Below are positions 54,158 to 63,520 of a DNA stretch of 64,000 nt, in pieces (the stretch's first letter is position 1; each line of letters opens with the position of its first letter). The stretch lies in contig JAFQXE010000025.1 in assembly GCA_017407125.1 (NCBI GenBank), positions 326,581 to 390,580 of the forward strand, given 5' to 3'. The DNA is from Thermoguttaceae bacterium (GTDB taxonomy: Bacteria > Planctomycetota > Planctomycetia > Pirellulales > Thermoguttaceae). The notes under the pieces were generated by a model. That model saw only the letters and a program-made list of their open reading frames with translations, was not told where the DNA came from and made no database searches. The position numbers and the translations under genes were made by a program.

Positions 54158-54637
54158 ATGAATATAGCAGATCCTTTGCCGCCCGGCAAGATAGCGGCGG
54201 TTGACTTCGGAACGGTTCGGCTTGGCGTGGCGATCACCGATGTTGACAGAAAAATAGCGTCTCCGTACGAAAACCTGACCCGGAAGTCGGAACGTCTTGA
54301 CGGTCAGTGGTTTATGGATTTTGTCCGCGAGGAGAAAATCGTTCGCTTTGTGGTTGGGCTGCCGTTGTATCCCAGCGGAGATGAAAGTCCCAAATCTGCT
54401 CAGGCGCGAGAATTTGGCGCGTGGCTGGAAAATCTGACGAAAGTCCCGGTTGTCTTTTACGACGAACGATACAGCTCTAAATTTGCGGACGAGTTGATGA
54501 GAGAAGCCAAATTCACCCAGAAGAAAAAACAGGCTCGGCGCGATATGCTGGCTGCGTACGTCCTCCTGTCGTCCTATTTGGAATCTTTAAACAAAACGTC
54601 CGGAGACGTTTATCTGGCAAATCGCAGTTTGGATTAG
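54158..54637 (+). CDS. ruvX: Putative pre-16S rRNA nuclease/Holliday-junction resolvase-like YqgF
   Basis: A 159-residue RNase-H-fold protein. The first catalytic Asp is in 'AAVDFGTVRLGVAITD' (~15); the Glu-type region is 'RFVVGLPLYPSGDESPKSAQ' (~67); 'VVFYDERYSSKFADE' (~105) and the C-terminal Asp in 'ARRDMLAAYVLLSSYL' (~128) complete the family pattern. YqgF/RuvX members process 16S rRNA 5' ends in E. coli. The spacing and length are normal. It lies 95 bp before the EndoIII-like gene. Confidence 0.92.
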   Translation: MNIADPLPPGKIAAVDFGTVRLGVAITDVDRKIASPYENLTRKSERLDGQWFMDFVREEKIVRFVVGLPLYPSGDESPKSAQAREFGAWLENLTKVPVVFYDERYSSKFADELMREAKFTQKKKQARRDMLAAYVLLSSYLESLNKTSGDVYLANRSLD

Positions 54638-54732
54638 GCGCTATGCCTTGACTTTATTCTTAATTGCGATACAATATATATTCAAAATGTATTATTATAC
54701 CCTGTCAGGGTTGTACTCAGGAGCAAATCTCT

Positions 54733-56046
54733 ATGACTAATGCTGAACGCGCCGCCGTGTTAAAACGGATGGTAACTGTACTTAAAAAGAACTTCAAAGT
54801 TGAGCGTCCGGACGTCAATCGTAAGCCGATTGAACAGCTTATTTACGCGATTTGTCTGGAAAACGCCTCCTTTTCAGCCGCAGACGACGTTTATAACGCT
54901 CTGACTCACAACTATTTTGACTGGAATGAAGTTCGCGTTTCCAGTTCCCGCGAATTGGCGGAAACAATGAAAAATCTTCCCGAACCGGCTCAGACCGGGC
55001 TTCGACTCAAGCGTATTCTGCATTATGTTTTTGACCAGAAGTACGCATTCGAAATTGACGAAATCAAAAAAATGAGCGTTAAGACGTTCAATGAGTACGT
55101 TGCCAAAATGGAAAACGTAACGCCGTTCAATTCCGCTTACGTAATGATGACCGTCATGGGGCGTCATGCGATTCCGGTTTCTTCCGGAGAGTTTGAAGTG
55201 CTTGACATTCTGGGGTTGATTGACGACAAAGATCGCGAAAAGAACTCCGTTTCGTGGCTGGAACGCGTCATTGAGAAGAAAAAGGCGAACGAATTCTTTT
55301 CTCTGCTGCATCAGTTGGCGGCTCTGTACGTTAAAAATCCTTACGGTCGTAAAGTCATGGAGATTTTAACGGCGATTGTTCCATCCTGCAAAGACCGAAT
55401 TCCCAAACGTCGCAAGCCTGACGAAGAGATTCAGCCCGCGCTTCCAGAACTGGCTTCAGAACCGGCTCCAGCGGAATCCAAGCCTGAACCGGAAGTCAAG
55501 GATAAACCTGAAGTTAAGCCTGCCGATAAACCAGAAGAGAAGAAATCCTCAACAGAACAAAAATCTGCAGAACAAAAGCCGGTTCAGAAGAAAGCTGCTG
55601 AAAAGAAATCCGCAGAGAAAAAACCGGCAGAGAAAAAGACCGTCGAAAAGAAGGCTCCGGTAAAGAAAGCTGAACCAAAACCGACAGAAAAGAAAGCTGT
55701 TGAAAAGAAAGCCGCAGTGAAAAAGACTGTAGAAAAGAAACCTGTCGAAAAGAAAACTGCTGAGAAAAAAGCCGTTGAAAAGAAAGCAACAGTGAAGAAA
55801 GCGACTGAAAAGAAACCAGCAGAGAAAAAGACAGTCGAAAAGAAACCCGCGACTAAGAAAACTGCTGAGAAGAAACCGGCTGAAAAGAAAACATCCACAG
55901 CCAAGTCGACAGCAGCCAAGTCTGCTTCTGCCAAGAGCGCGACAGCCAAATCCGCTCCGGTAAAGAAAACAACCGCTGCCTCAAAAGCTTCATCAGCTAA
56001 AGCGTCCAAATCAACAACGGCAAAAGCGCCAAAGAAGTCAAAATAA
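54733..56046 (+). CDS. Endonuclease III-like HhH protein lacking catalytic residues, fused to a histone-H1-like Lys/Ala/Pro tail
   Basis: A 437-residue protein. Residues ~1-225 follow the EndoIII/HhH-GPD fold from the N-terminus ('KPIEQLIYAICLENASFSAA') to 'LHQLAALYVKNPYGRKVMEIL'. Where active enzymes have the GVGPKTA hairpin with catalytic Lys, this has 'NVTPFNSA', and where they have VDTHV with catalytic Asp, this has 'VSSGEFEV'. No Fe-S cysteine cluster is visible. Residues ~250-437 are iterated KKxxEKK and AKSxxAK units ('EKKPAEKKTVEKK'), as in histone H1-like DNA-binding tails. It is probably a nonenzymatic DNA-binding protein. ATG 54733 is preferred; the longer frame to 54664 has no support. 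Confidence 0.8.
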   Translation: MTNAERAAVLKRMVTVLKKNFKVERPDVNRKPIEQLIYAICLENASFSAADDVYNALTHNYFDWNEVRVSSSRELAETMKNLPEPAQTGLRLKRILHYVFDQKYAFEIDEIKKMSVKTFNEYVAKMENVTPFNSAYVMMTVMGRHAIPVSSGEFEVLDILGLIDDKDREKNSVSWLERVIEKKKANEFFSLLHQLAALYVKNPYGRKVMEILTAIVPSCKDRIPKRRKPDEEIQPALPELASEPAPAESKPEPEVKDKPEVKPADKPEEKKSSTEQKSAEQKPVQKKAAEKKSAEKKPAEKKTVEKKAPVKKAEPKPTEKKAVEKKAAVKKTVEKKPVEKKTAEKKAVEKKATVKKATEKKPAEKKTVEKKPATKKTAEKKPAEKKTSTAKSTAAKSASAKSATAKSAPVKKTTAASKASSAKASKSTTAKAPKKSK

Positions 56047-56057
56047 AAGATCCTTAT

Positions 56058-56103
56058 AAGCGGCAGAAATCGACGTTTGAACGTCGGTTTCCGCTTGCTT
56101 TTT
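56058..56103 (+). terminator. Intrinsic terminator after the EndoIII-like gene
   Basis: AAGCGG.GAAA.CGACGTT pairs with AACGTCG.TTTC.CGCTT around a TG loop, followed by GCTTTTTT. It starts 12 bp after the stop codon and ends just before the next ATG. Confidence 0.8.
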
Positions 56104-56110
56104 ACACAAT

Positions 56111-58924
56111 ATGAAATTTCATTTACTTTACATAAAGCTGGTTCGCATTGCGCGTATTTTTCCGGGAATAATATTATTTCTTTGGATTACGTCGTCATGC
56201 GCTCTCTATTCTCAAGAATCCAATCAGGAATCCACTCCGACTCTTTCCAATGATTCTTCGCCGCTAGTCTTGCCCGGCGTTTTTCCGTGGGACGACCCCG
56301 TTAAACCGATGTCTCGCATTCATACTCTACCCCCTCAGGAACAGGACAAGGCTCACGCTCGAATTTTGTTTTCTGTTGCCAGAGATCTGGAACGGCGAAG
56401 CGAGGTTCATAAAAAGTTTTATGGAGACGATTTCCCTGGCGATTCTGCAAATTCAGACAGAATAAAGTACACGCCATATCAGAAGCGTTTGCTGGAAGCT
56501 CAGGCGTTGAAAAATTATCAGCGCGCGGCGCGTCTTGACCCGAATACGACAACGTCCATTCGAATTGTTGAAATGGCCTGTTTTCGGGAACAGTACGATT
56601 TGGCGAATCGATATGTCCAGGAAATGTATTACCAGAATCAGCCTGTTGGCGGGATCGACCCAATGCTTCTTCGCCAGTTGGCAGGAAGACTGATTCGGGT
56701 TGACGAAGTTGACGATGCGTATAAGCTTTTCAAGTCGATGCTGGAGAAATTGGGTTCCCGATTTGATCCTCAGGCTGTTCTTTTGAATTATGAGACAGCC
56801 CGATGCGCGTATTTGGCGGGGGACTACGCTCAGGCGTCAGACTGCTTTGAATTTGTCTATCGCGCTGCTAAAGATCCGAAAGATTTTGGTCTTTCTCCCC
56901 GTCTGATTGACGCTCTGGAAATAGAGAAAGCAAATACGCTCCGCTTGGCGGCAGACGCTTTTTTGCTGGACAACCGCTTTGAACGAGCGGAATTGTTTTT
57001 CGAGATGGCGGATAAGCTTAATAGGAACGCTCCCGTTTTGGCGTATCATAAAGCCAGAATTGCTGTGGCGCAAAAGGATTACAACGCGGCAAAATCGCAT
57101 CTTCTCGAAGCGTTAAATGGGAACTTGTCTGGCGAAGGTCAAGAGCCAATGTTTCTTCTGGATGATTTGAGCGAGAAAATTAATCAGCCCGAGTTTGCGG
57201 AACAAACGATTAAAACGCTCGTCGATAAAATTGACCTGAAAATCAGAGATCTTCAAAAGAGAAACGCTTCGGTCTCGCAGTCAAAAAAGGTTCTAACGGA
57301 TTTTGACTCGGACGTTTGGGAATATTATTGCGACAAGTTGGCGGAAAAGAATAAAAAAGACGAGGCGATAAAGGCGCTAAAGCGATATTATAATGTCAGA
57401 CCGAGTCGAACAATGCTTAATAAGACGTTTCAGTTTCAGTTGGAAACAGGTCGTTTTTCAGACGCATTTGATTCTATGGCTCGTCTTTTCAAGTCTACGG
57501 GAACAATTGCTCCCATTTTTGGAACGACAACAAAGTTTCTTGTTGAGGACAAAAACCGTCAGGCGTTTGTTGCCGCGGCGGCAGACGCTCAAAACAGGAT
57601 TCTCAAAGACGCCTCCGATAACGGATATCATATCGAAAAGGGCTGGTCTGTCTTTCATGCAGGCGCTGTAAGTTTAGCGTTGATGGCAGCGTATCAGGAA
57701 GCTGTCGAGCCAAATCAGACGACGGGTTCTGATGACGATTCTTCCAGTACTCATCCGGAAAGTCCGCAAATTTCCGAGATGCGTCAGTTTGTTGATTATG
57801 CCATGACAAAAGGCGAAATCCCGAAGTATGAAGCCAAACGTAAAAATGCCGTTCAGTCAGCGTTATCAAAAGCGACTCAGATAATAACGGGAAACGAAGA
57901 CGCCTCCGGGGACGACCTTGTTCTTCCGTCTGGCGCATTTAACGGTTCGGCAGTTGGAATGTTGTGGGGAAGATGTTTGATGCAGGATTCTCAGTACGCT
58001 GCCGCAGTAAAAGCGTTTGAGAACGTCCGAAAATGGCAGCCGTTTGGAAGCCGCGTTAACAGTTGCGATTTCGTCTTGGCAGGAGCTTTGGTTCTCGATA
58101 AACAGTACGACAAGGCTATGGAGCGGATTAACTCCTGCCTGAAAAGTCAACCGGACGATATCGAGTTTCTCGTCAGAAAAGCGTGGCTACTTTATCTGTC
58201 TGGCAAAAAGGTTGAATCGGCGGCCCTGTACGAAAAAATCATAGAGGATAACATTGACAACTATGAAGACAGTCTGATTCAGGAATTTGTGTCTGAAGCG
58301 CGTCATTCGCTGGCGGGAGTTTACGACAAGCTTTGTGAAGACGTCAATTTAGACGAATCGAAAAAACGCGAGTATCAGGAAAAGTCTTTGGAATTGCTGG
58401 AACAGGTTCTGGACGAATTCCCAGGTTCTCTGGTTGCCATGAATTCTTTGGCGTACTTGATGGCAGAAATGAATGTCAATCTCCATCGAGCGGAAAAGAT
58501 GTCGCGCCGTACAATTGAAGAAGAACCGGACAATGCCGCCTATCTGGATACGCTGGGCTGGATTGAATATCGGCTGGGCAAATATGACGAAGCTGTCGAT
58601 TTAATTAAACGCAGTCTGGATGATTTCAAGGATTCGGTTGTGTTCGATCATTTGGGCGACGTCTATGCGGCAAAAAATGATATGGAAAACGCAAAATCTG
58701 CATGGAAGAAAGCGTTGGAAATGATTGACGATTCAGAATCGGACAAAGACAATTTGGGGCTTCGTTCAGCAATTGAGAAAAAGCTCAACAGCGTTCATCC
58801 GACAGGGTCGGTTCCCGATAGACAGCAGGAAACGCCGAAACCTGCTCGTTCGGAGGCACAACCTCATCCTCTCGCCCGTGCGGCTTCGCACCCTCCATCA
58901 GAAGATAATGCCGCTTCGGAGTAA
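56111..58924 (+). CDS. Large TPR-repeat protein, exported
   Basis: A 937-residue protein with an N-terminal hydrophobic export signal (ARIFPGIILFLWITSSCAL; the Cys might be a lipobox, but the fit is weak). TPR-like helical pairs run through most of it, e.g. 'ALKNYQRAARLDPNTTTSIRI', 'FELAGDYAQASDCFEFVYRA'-type units near 225-255, and clearer ones at ~690-730 and ~820-890 ('AAYLDTLGWIEYRLGKYDEAVDLI', 'HLGDVYAAKNDMENAKSAW'). The C-terminus is Pro/Ser-rich and disordered. It probably scaffolds an envelope protein complex. No partner is evident; yebC lies 72 bp downstream. Confidence 0.83.
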   Translation: MKFHLLYIKLVRIARIFPGIILFLWITSSCALYSQESNQESTPTLSNDSSPLVLPGVFPWDDPVKPMSRIHTLPPQEQDKAHARILFSVARDLERRSEVHKKFYGDDFPGDSANSDRIKYTPYQKRLLEAQALKNYQRAARLDPNTTTSIRIVEMACFREQYDLANRYVQEMYYQNQPVGGIDPMLLRQLAGRLIRVDEVDDAYKLFKSMLEKLGSRFDPQAVLLNYETARCAYLAGDYAQASDCFEFVYRAAKDPKDFGLSPRLIDALEIEKANTLRLAADAFLLDNRFERAELFFEMADKLNRNAPVLAYHKARIAVAQKDYNAAKSHLLEALNGNLSGEGQEPMFLLDDLSEKINQPEFAEQTIKTLVDKIDLKIRDLQKRNASVSQSKKVLTDFDSDVWEYYCDKLAEKNKKDEAIKALKRYYNVRPSRTMLNKTFQFQLETGRFSDAFDSMARLFKSTGTIAPIFGTTTKFLVEDKNRQAFVAAAADAQNRILKDASDNGYHIEKGWSVFHAGAVSLALMAAYQEAVEPNQTTGSDDDSSSTHPESPQISEMRQFVDYAMTKGEIPKYEAKRKNAVQSALSKATQIITGNEDASGDDLVLPSGAFNGSAVGMLWGRCLMQDSQYAAAVKAFENVRKWQPFGSRVNSCDFVLAGALVLDKQYDKAMERINSCLKSQPDDIEFLVRKAWLLYLSGKKVESAALYEKIIEDNIDNYEDSLIQEFVSEARHSLAGVYDKLCEDVNLDESKKREYQEKSLELLEQVLDEFPGSLVAMNSLAYLMAEMNVNLHRAEKMSRRTIEEEPDNAAYLDTLGWIEYRLGKYDEAVDLIKRSLDDFKDSVVFDHLGDVYAAKNDMENAKSAWKKALEMIDDSESDKDNLGLRSAIEKKLNSVHPTGSVPDRQQETPKPARSEAQPHPLARAASHPPSEDNAASE

Positions 58925-58996
58925 ATGTCGTTTTAACGTTAATTTAGTATATAAATGAATCATTCAACCATAAGTTAAAGAAAGAGGTAAAATAAC

Positions 58997-59785
58997 ATGT
59001 CAGGACATTCACATTGGGCTGGAATTAAACACAAGAAAGCGCTGGTCGACAACAAACGCGGACGTCTGTGGAGCAAACTTTCCAAGGCGATTATCGTTGC
59101 TGCCAAAGCAGGCGGCGGAGACGTTGACACCAACCTCAAACTTCGTTACGCCATTGACGAAGCCAAGGCGGTCAGTATGCCGAAGGAAAACATTCAGCGC
59201 GCCATCAAAAAGGGAACCGGCGAACTGGAAGGCGGCAACCTCGACGAACTCATGTATGAGGGCTACGGAGCGGGCGGAAGCGCCGTTATCGCTGAAGTTC
59301 TTACCGACAACCGCAATCGAACGGCTCCGGAAATCCGCAAGGTTTTCGAAGTCTGCGGCGGCAAGATGGGCAACCCCGGCTGCGTCGCGTTCATGTTTGA
59401 ACGCAAAGGTCAGTTCCACATTCCAGTAGATCAAATGCCGGACGAAGACGCCATGACGGAACTCGTTATCGACCTGGGCGGAGAAGACTGCACGATCGAA
59501 GAAGATTACGACGACAACGACAATCTCGTAAAGTACTATAACGTTCTTTGCTCGACCGACGATTTCGGTTCTATGATGCAGGGGTTTACCGACAAAGGCT
59601 TGCATCCGACGAAATCTCAGATGGTTCGCATTCCAACCAATACGGTTGAACTGGGTCTGGAAGACGCCCGCAAGGCTCTCAAACTGTTTGACCGCTTGGA
59701 TGAACATGACGACGTTCAGAACGTCTTTGCCAACTTCGTCATTCCGGAAGACGTCCAGAAACAGCTGGATGCGGAAGAAGAATGA
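58997..59785 (+). CDS. yebC: YebC/PmpR-family protein
   Basis: A 262-residue protein of the TACO1/YebC family. The N-terminal signature is 'MSGHSHWAGIKHKKALVDNK', followed by 'AIDEAKAVSMPKENIQRAIK' (~50) and 'YEGYGAGGSAVIAEVLTDNRNRT' in part (~85-105), with a three-domain length that is slightly longer than usual (about 245). Family members act as transcription factors or translation-fidelity factors. A good SD (AAAGAGG, ~10 nt upstream) precedes the ATG. It marks the left side of the AT-rich island. Confidence 0.95.
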   Translation: MSGHSHWAGIKHKKALVDNKRGRLWSKLSKAIIVAAKAGGGDVDTNLKLRYAIDEAKAVSMPKENIQRAIKKGTGELEGGNLDELMYEGYGAGGSAVIAEVLTDNRNRTAPEIRKVFEVCGGKMGNPGCVAFMFERKGQFHIPVDQMPDEDAMTELVIDLGGEDCTIEEDYDDNDNLVKYYNVLCSTDDFGSMMQGFTDKGLHPTKSQMVRIPTNTVELGLEDARKALKLFDRLDEHDDVQNVFANFVIPEDVQKQLDAEEE

Positions 59786-60056
59786 GACAGTAGGCAGTAG
59801 GCGGCGAGGCGCATCTGCCAGAACTGCGTAGCAGTTCAATAGTAGTAGCCGTGGAGCGGCATAACGCCGCTCCCGAGCCAAATTAGTAAGAGTTGCACTC
59901 ATTGATTCCTTTAAGAGTTATCAGCGACAACAACAATTCAAAATTCTATATTCAAGAAATGCATGGATAACAAGAATACGCAGGTTTTAATTCTGCTTTT
60001 AAAGAACTTGATGTCCATAGACTTGTTTCACTATGACAATAATATTATTATTTAAT

Positions 60057-61232
60057 TTAATTCTTCTCTTCAAGCAATTCTTTTAATGAGCGGTATTCAG
60101 CTTTATCAAATAGGTTAACCTTTCCATTGGTTCCCATTTTTATCACATCGTTACATTTCTTTAGTCGTGATAACATAGGGAGAATAATATTTTTCCCATG
60201 ATTGACAAAATCATATAATTCTTCTTCGGTTGTTGGTATTTTATATCCATTCGGGCTACTTGAAATGATAACCTCATTGTCACGTAGTTTTGCAATTATT
60301 TTATTCCGAAATTCTTGAGTAGACAGTCTCTCGTATCCTGCATCTATCAAATTGTTGATTAACTCTTTTGTTGGTATATAATGCTGCTCATCATTATTCA
60401 TAAATCTAAATAATAAATAATCTAGTGTGATAACTTGTTGTTTAATAATATCATCATCAGAATTCTTGTTTTGATCAAGAAATATTTTTGCTTTTCTAAA
60501 ACATGTTTCTGCGATTTCTAAATTATAATTTGTAGAAATAGCGCTATCGTCAAAGTGAAAGCTGTCAACGGTTTCAGGAAAGTTTTTAATCCTATTAATT
60601 TTTTTCTTTAGAATTGAGTAATAATTGTAACCATCGGATTCTTGTTTCTTTGTATCATCGTATGTATATGCCAAGCAACCGCTTATAAAATCAGAGATTT
60701 GAACAAGAGACTGTTTACTATCTTCAAAATAAATAATGGTATCTTCACTAATCTCGTCTCCAAACAAATTATGAATATATCCTTGCTTGCTTTTTACATA
60801 AGAATAAAAACTTTGCATGAATTCTTTACTCCCCATTTCATCTGCAACTATTTTAATTCTTTTATAATTGATAGATAATTCATTGTAAAGTTTATTGTTC
60901 AAATACTTGTAAAAAGACTTTTTAAATCTTAATCCGCTTTGTGGATATATGAGTTTTTTATCTACTACAAGAATGAATAATCTAAATGGAAGTTTAATTA
61001 ACTCATCTAAAATGATTTTTCGTTTATTGTGATTACGACCAATTTTACTTGATTTTATTTCTCCTTTCTGAAAATATTTTTGTTTAATTCTGTTTATTGT
61101 TTCAGTAACAGACGGAATATCGTTCTCATTGATTATAGTTGCAGTGATGATGAAATGAGAAGATACATGTGGTTTATCAAATTTGAAACCAAATGCACCA
61201 TATTCATCAATATATGCAACAATGTTGTTCAT
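60057..61232 (-). CDS. DUF3800-like protein with C-terminal winged-helix-like region
   Basis: A 391-residue protein. The N-terminal half matches the DUF3800 pattern: 'VAYIDEYGAFGF' at residue 4 (usual IDESG), 'KGEIKSSKIGR' (~55), 'FILVVDKKLI' (~88) and 'VQISDFISGCLAYTYD' (~180). The C-terminal half has 'STQEFRNKIIAKLRDNEVII' followed by SSSPNGYKIP (~320-345), which looks like a winged helix-turn-helix of the kind seen in phage or regulatory proteins. DUF3800 proteins are common in phage and defence contexts, but their activity is not established. It is the third gene of the minus-strand island, 25 bp after the nuclease gene. Confidence 0.72.
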   Translation of the reverse strand: MNNIVAYIDEYGAFGFKFDKPHVSSHFIITATIINENDIPSVTETINRIKQKYFQKGEIKSSKIGRNHNKRKIILDELIKLPFRLFILVVDKKLIYPQSGLRFKKSFYKYLNNKLYNELSINYKRIKIVADEMGSKEFMQSFYSYVKSKQGYIHNLFGDEISEDTIIYFEDSKQSLVQISDFISGCLAYTYDDTKKQESDGYNYYSILKKKINRIKNFPETVDSFHFDDSAISTNYNLEIAETCFRKAKIFLDQNKNSDDDIIKQQVITLDYLLFRFMNNDEQHYIPTKELINNLIDAGYERLSTQEFRNKIIAKLRDNEVIISSSPNGYKIPTTEEELYDFVNHGKNIILPMLSRLKKCNDVIKMGTNGKVNLFDKAEYRSLKELLEEKN

Positions 61233-61257
61233 TGTTTTTTAAAATCAATAAATTTTA

Positions 61258-62343
61258 TTATTTTACTACAAAAATAATATCAGCTAAACTTTTATAGCTT
61301 TTTTTCTCGAAAACGAAATCAATTATATTCAACGATTCACTTGAAAAGTTATTCAAATAATTATTAACTGCGGGCTCTATTTGTTCAAAAGCGCGTTTCA
61401 TTTTCCATGACTGAGATAAATCTGATGAATCCGCAAGGACCAGAAATAAACGATTTTCTGCGCCAAAACGCATTTCACCTTGGTTTTCATATAGCCAAGT
61501 TATCAGGTCAATCTTGTTTTTTTGAGCTTCTTTAATAACTTCTTTTCGTTTGTCTCTCAATTCAGATAAAATCTCATCATGTCCCGCTGCACTGATTTTC
61601 TCGGAAATTTCAGAGGCTAACTTTGAACGATTTAATTCTATTTCGTTCTCTTTAGCTTTTTGAATTAGCCATGACACTTCGCTTTTCCCACCTAGTTTGG
61701 ATTTTATTGTGTTTTCCATATACCCTTTTGGGAAAAATGTAACTTTTAAGTCGATAGGAATGTCATCAATAAAGAAATCTACGCTTTTAATTTCGCCGAC
61801 TGCTGAAATCACCTTTGGATGATGTTTGAATATGGATTCTATTAAGTATGAAGTCCAGTTGTTGTACCAACTTGTACGAACATAATTCCATGCATTTGCT
61901 TGAATTTCAAGTCGCTTTGATTGTAACTCGGTATACTTGCTAATTTTTTTTACGAACATATTAACGAGATGCTTATCTAAAGAGTTGTTTTGGTCTCCAC
62001 CCCATTCGTAACTATCAATTTGATATAGTTCCGACTTCAGAGTATCCTCATCCACTCCCATCATGTGGTACCATTCATTGTTTATATCACATAGATACGC
62101 GTCAAGCAAAGACAATGATTGTTCAAGGTTGATTTCTAATTTAGAAAACAGTTCTTTGTTTTGATCTTTGATTGTTGTCGAGTTAAGCTGAATGTGGTTT
62201 TGTTCAAGAAACTTTGGCATTGTAAGTTTCTTCGATATTGCTTTGACTTTCAGCCATAATAAAGCGTTTTTGTTATTATTGAAAGCAAACAGGTTTTGAC
62301 TACGGAATTCTTGATCCCATTTTTCGAAATTTGAATTATTCAT
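61258..62343 (-). CDS. Putative type II restriction endonuclease, PD-(D/E)xK-like
   Basis: A 361-residue protein with no recognised close family. A candidate PD-(D/E)xK core is seen: 'SAVGEIKSVDFFIDDIPIDL' then KVTF (~180-205), with Asp...(15-20)...Asp-Leu-Lys in the right order and a nearby Glu. The position directly after an adenine methyltransferase gene also supports a restriction role. ATG 62343 is used; a TTG at 62352 would overlap the methyltransferase TGA. There is no SD-like sequence. It is much more AT-rich than the core genes. The nuclease assignment is an inference from motif and context. Confidence 0.6.
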   Translation of the reverse strand: MNNSNFEKWDQEFRSQNLFAFNNNKNALLWLKVKAISKKLTMPKFLEQNHIQLNSTTIKDQNKELFSKLEINLEQSLSLLDAYLCDINNEWYHMMGVDEDTLKSELYQIDSYEWGGDQNNSLDKHLVNMFVKKISKYTELQSKRLEIQANAWNYVRTSWYNNWTSYLIESIFKHHPKVISAVGEIKSVDFFIDDIPIDLKVTFFPKGYMENTIKSKLGGKSEVSWLIQKAKENEIELNRSKLASEISEKISAAGHDEILSELRDKRKEVIKEAQKNKIDLITWLYENQGEMRFGAENRLFLVLADSSDLSQSWKMKRAFEQIEPAVNNYLNNFSSESLNIIDFVFEKKSYKSLADIIFVVK

Positions 62344-62348
62344 CTTTA

Positions 62349-63422
62349 TCAATTATATCTTGTGCATATTAAAAGAATCTCGCTACTGCCGGCAACACTG
62401 CCTTTCCCACCTCGTGAATTGTTGTAGATCTTATGTTTAACCTGAACTTCTCGAAATGGTTTAATTAATTCGACCATTGTTTCAATGTCTGGATAACTCC
62501 TATTGTTATAACTCATTATCCAGTTAGGAATAAAATCAGACAATTCAAACAATTTTCGAAAAGAATTGATTATTTGACTTTTCTTATCAAATCCACTATA
62601 CCGCTGAGGTTCATATCTTTTTGTACCATTTACAAATTGTTTGTCTTTCCAGTATTCTGTATAAGTTTCTAACAAATGATAAAAACTTTGATAATCCGCA
62701 TGACTATCGCAATAAGGAGGATCAAAATAAACCAAGTCTATATCTTCTTTGAACTTGGGTAATAAATCCAAAATATTTTCATTATAACTTAAATTATCTT
62801 GCTGATTATCAAATATAGCTTCATTGTATTTAGGCAAAATCTCTAAAAAAATGTCTTTAATGGGTCTAATCAAGCTCCTATTTCTCTTAATACGGTCAGG
62901 ATCTTTTGCATAGACCAAAGCTTTAGTATGTCCGAAATGCCCCATTGTTATCTTTCGTGTCAAACTACGGTTCATTACGGTAAGCGCAAGAGCTTGTTTA
63001 TAAACATTACTTAATAAAGGGATATTTGCTCGAAAATTATCAATAAAATCAGCCTCTTCCTTTTGGAAAAAAATGCCAGTAAAGACATCACTCATCAGAG
63101 AAAATTCTGCCTTTTGGGGTGATTCTTGAAAAAGAATTTCAATATCACATTTCTTTAGTATTTCCTGTTTATTCTCTATAAGAGCTTTACCAATTTGATT
63201 GTTAAAATTTAAAAAGTCATTAGAAATTGTTTTATAACCAAGCTGTTTAAAATAAAAGCTAACAGATTGTGAACCAGAAAACGCATCAAGCGCTGTGTGA
63301 ACATTACTTGGAAGATATTTTGCTATCCATGACAAATGATTAACTTTAGCCCCTAAATATTGTGGTTCAGGGAACTTGTAAGCAAGATATTTATATTCGT
63401 CAAATAGTAAAGGGGCTAACAC
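62349..63422 (-). CDS. DNA adenine-specific methyltransferase (D12/Dam class)
   Basis: A 357-residue methyltransferase starting at GTG 63422. The order of motifs is that of the alpha class: AdoMet-binding 'YLGAKVNHLSWIAKYLP' (motif X, ~22) and 'ALDAFSGSQSVSFYFKQLG' (motif I, ~43), then catalytic 'DLVYFDPPYCDS' (motif IV, ~230; DPPY). The product would be N6-methyladenine at a specific site. It is the first gene of the three-gene minus-strand island, overlapping or abutting the nuclease gene, and likely protects host DNA from it. The recognition sequence is unknown. The Phe/Asn-rich AT-biased composition suggests horizontal acquisition. Confidence 0.88.
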   Translation of the reverse strand: MLAPLLFDEYKYLAYKFPEPQYLGAKVNHLSWIAKYLPSNVHTALDAFSGSQSVSFYFKQLGYKTISNDFLNFNNQIGKALIENKQEILKKCDIEILFQESPQKAEFSLMSDVFTGIFFQKEEADFIDNFRANIPLLSNVYKQALALTVMNRSLTRKITMGHFGHTKALVYAKDPDRIKRNRSLIRPIKDIFLEILPKYNEAIFDNQQDNLSYNENILDLLPKFKEDIDLVYFDPPYCDSHADYQSFYHLLETYTEYWKDKQFVNGTKRYEPQRYSGFDKKSQIINSFRKLFELSDFIPNWIMSYNNRSYPDIETMVELIKPFREVQVKHKIYNNSRGGKGSVAGSSEILLICTRYN

Positions 63423-63480
63423 AATATGTTAGGGGGTCTCAAACAATATCAGTCGGGATTTTTTGTAAAACCTTTTCTCT

Positions 63481-63520
63481 TATTGTTGTATAATCAATAA
63501 AAACATTTCATACAACAATA
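63481..63520 (-). promoter_or_regulatory. Perfect 11-bp inverted repeat upstream of the methyltransferase gene
   Basis: TATTGTTGTAT and ATACAACAATA are separated by 18 bp, 59-98 bp upstream of the methyltransferase start. On the minus strand the inner half contains TATACA, a possible -10 box. It could be an operator for autoregulation of the island. Confidence 0.5.
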
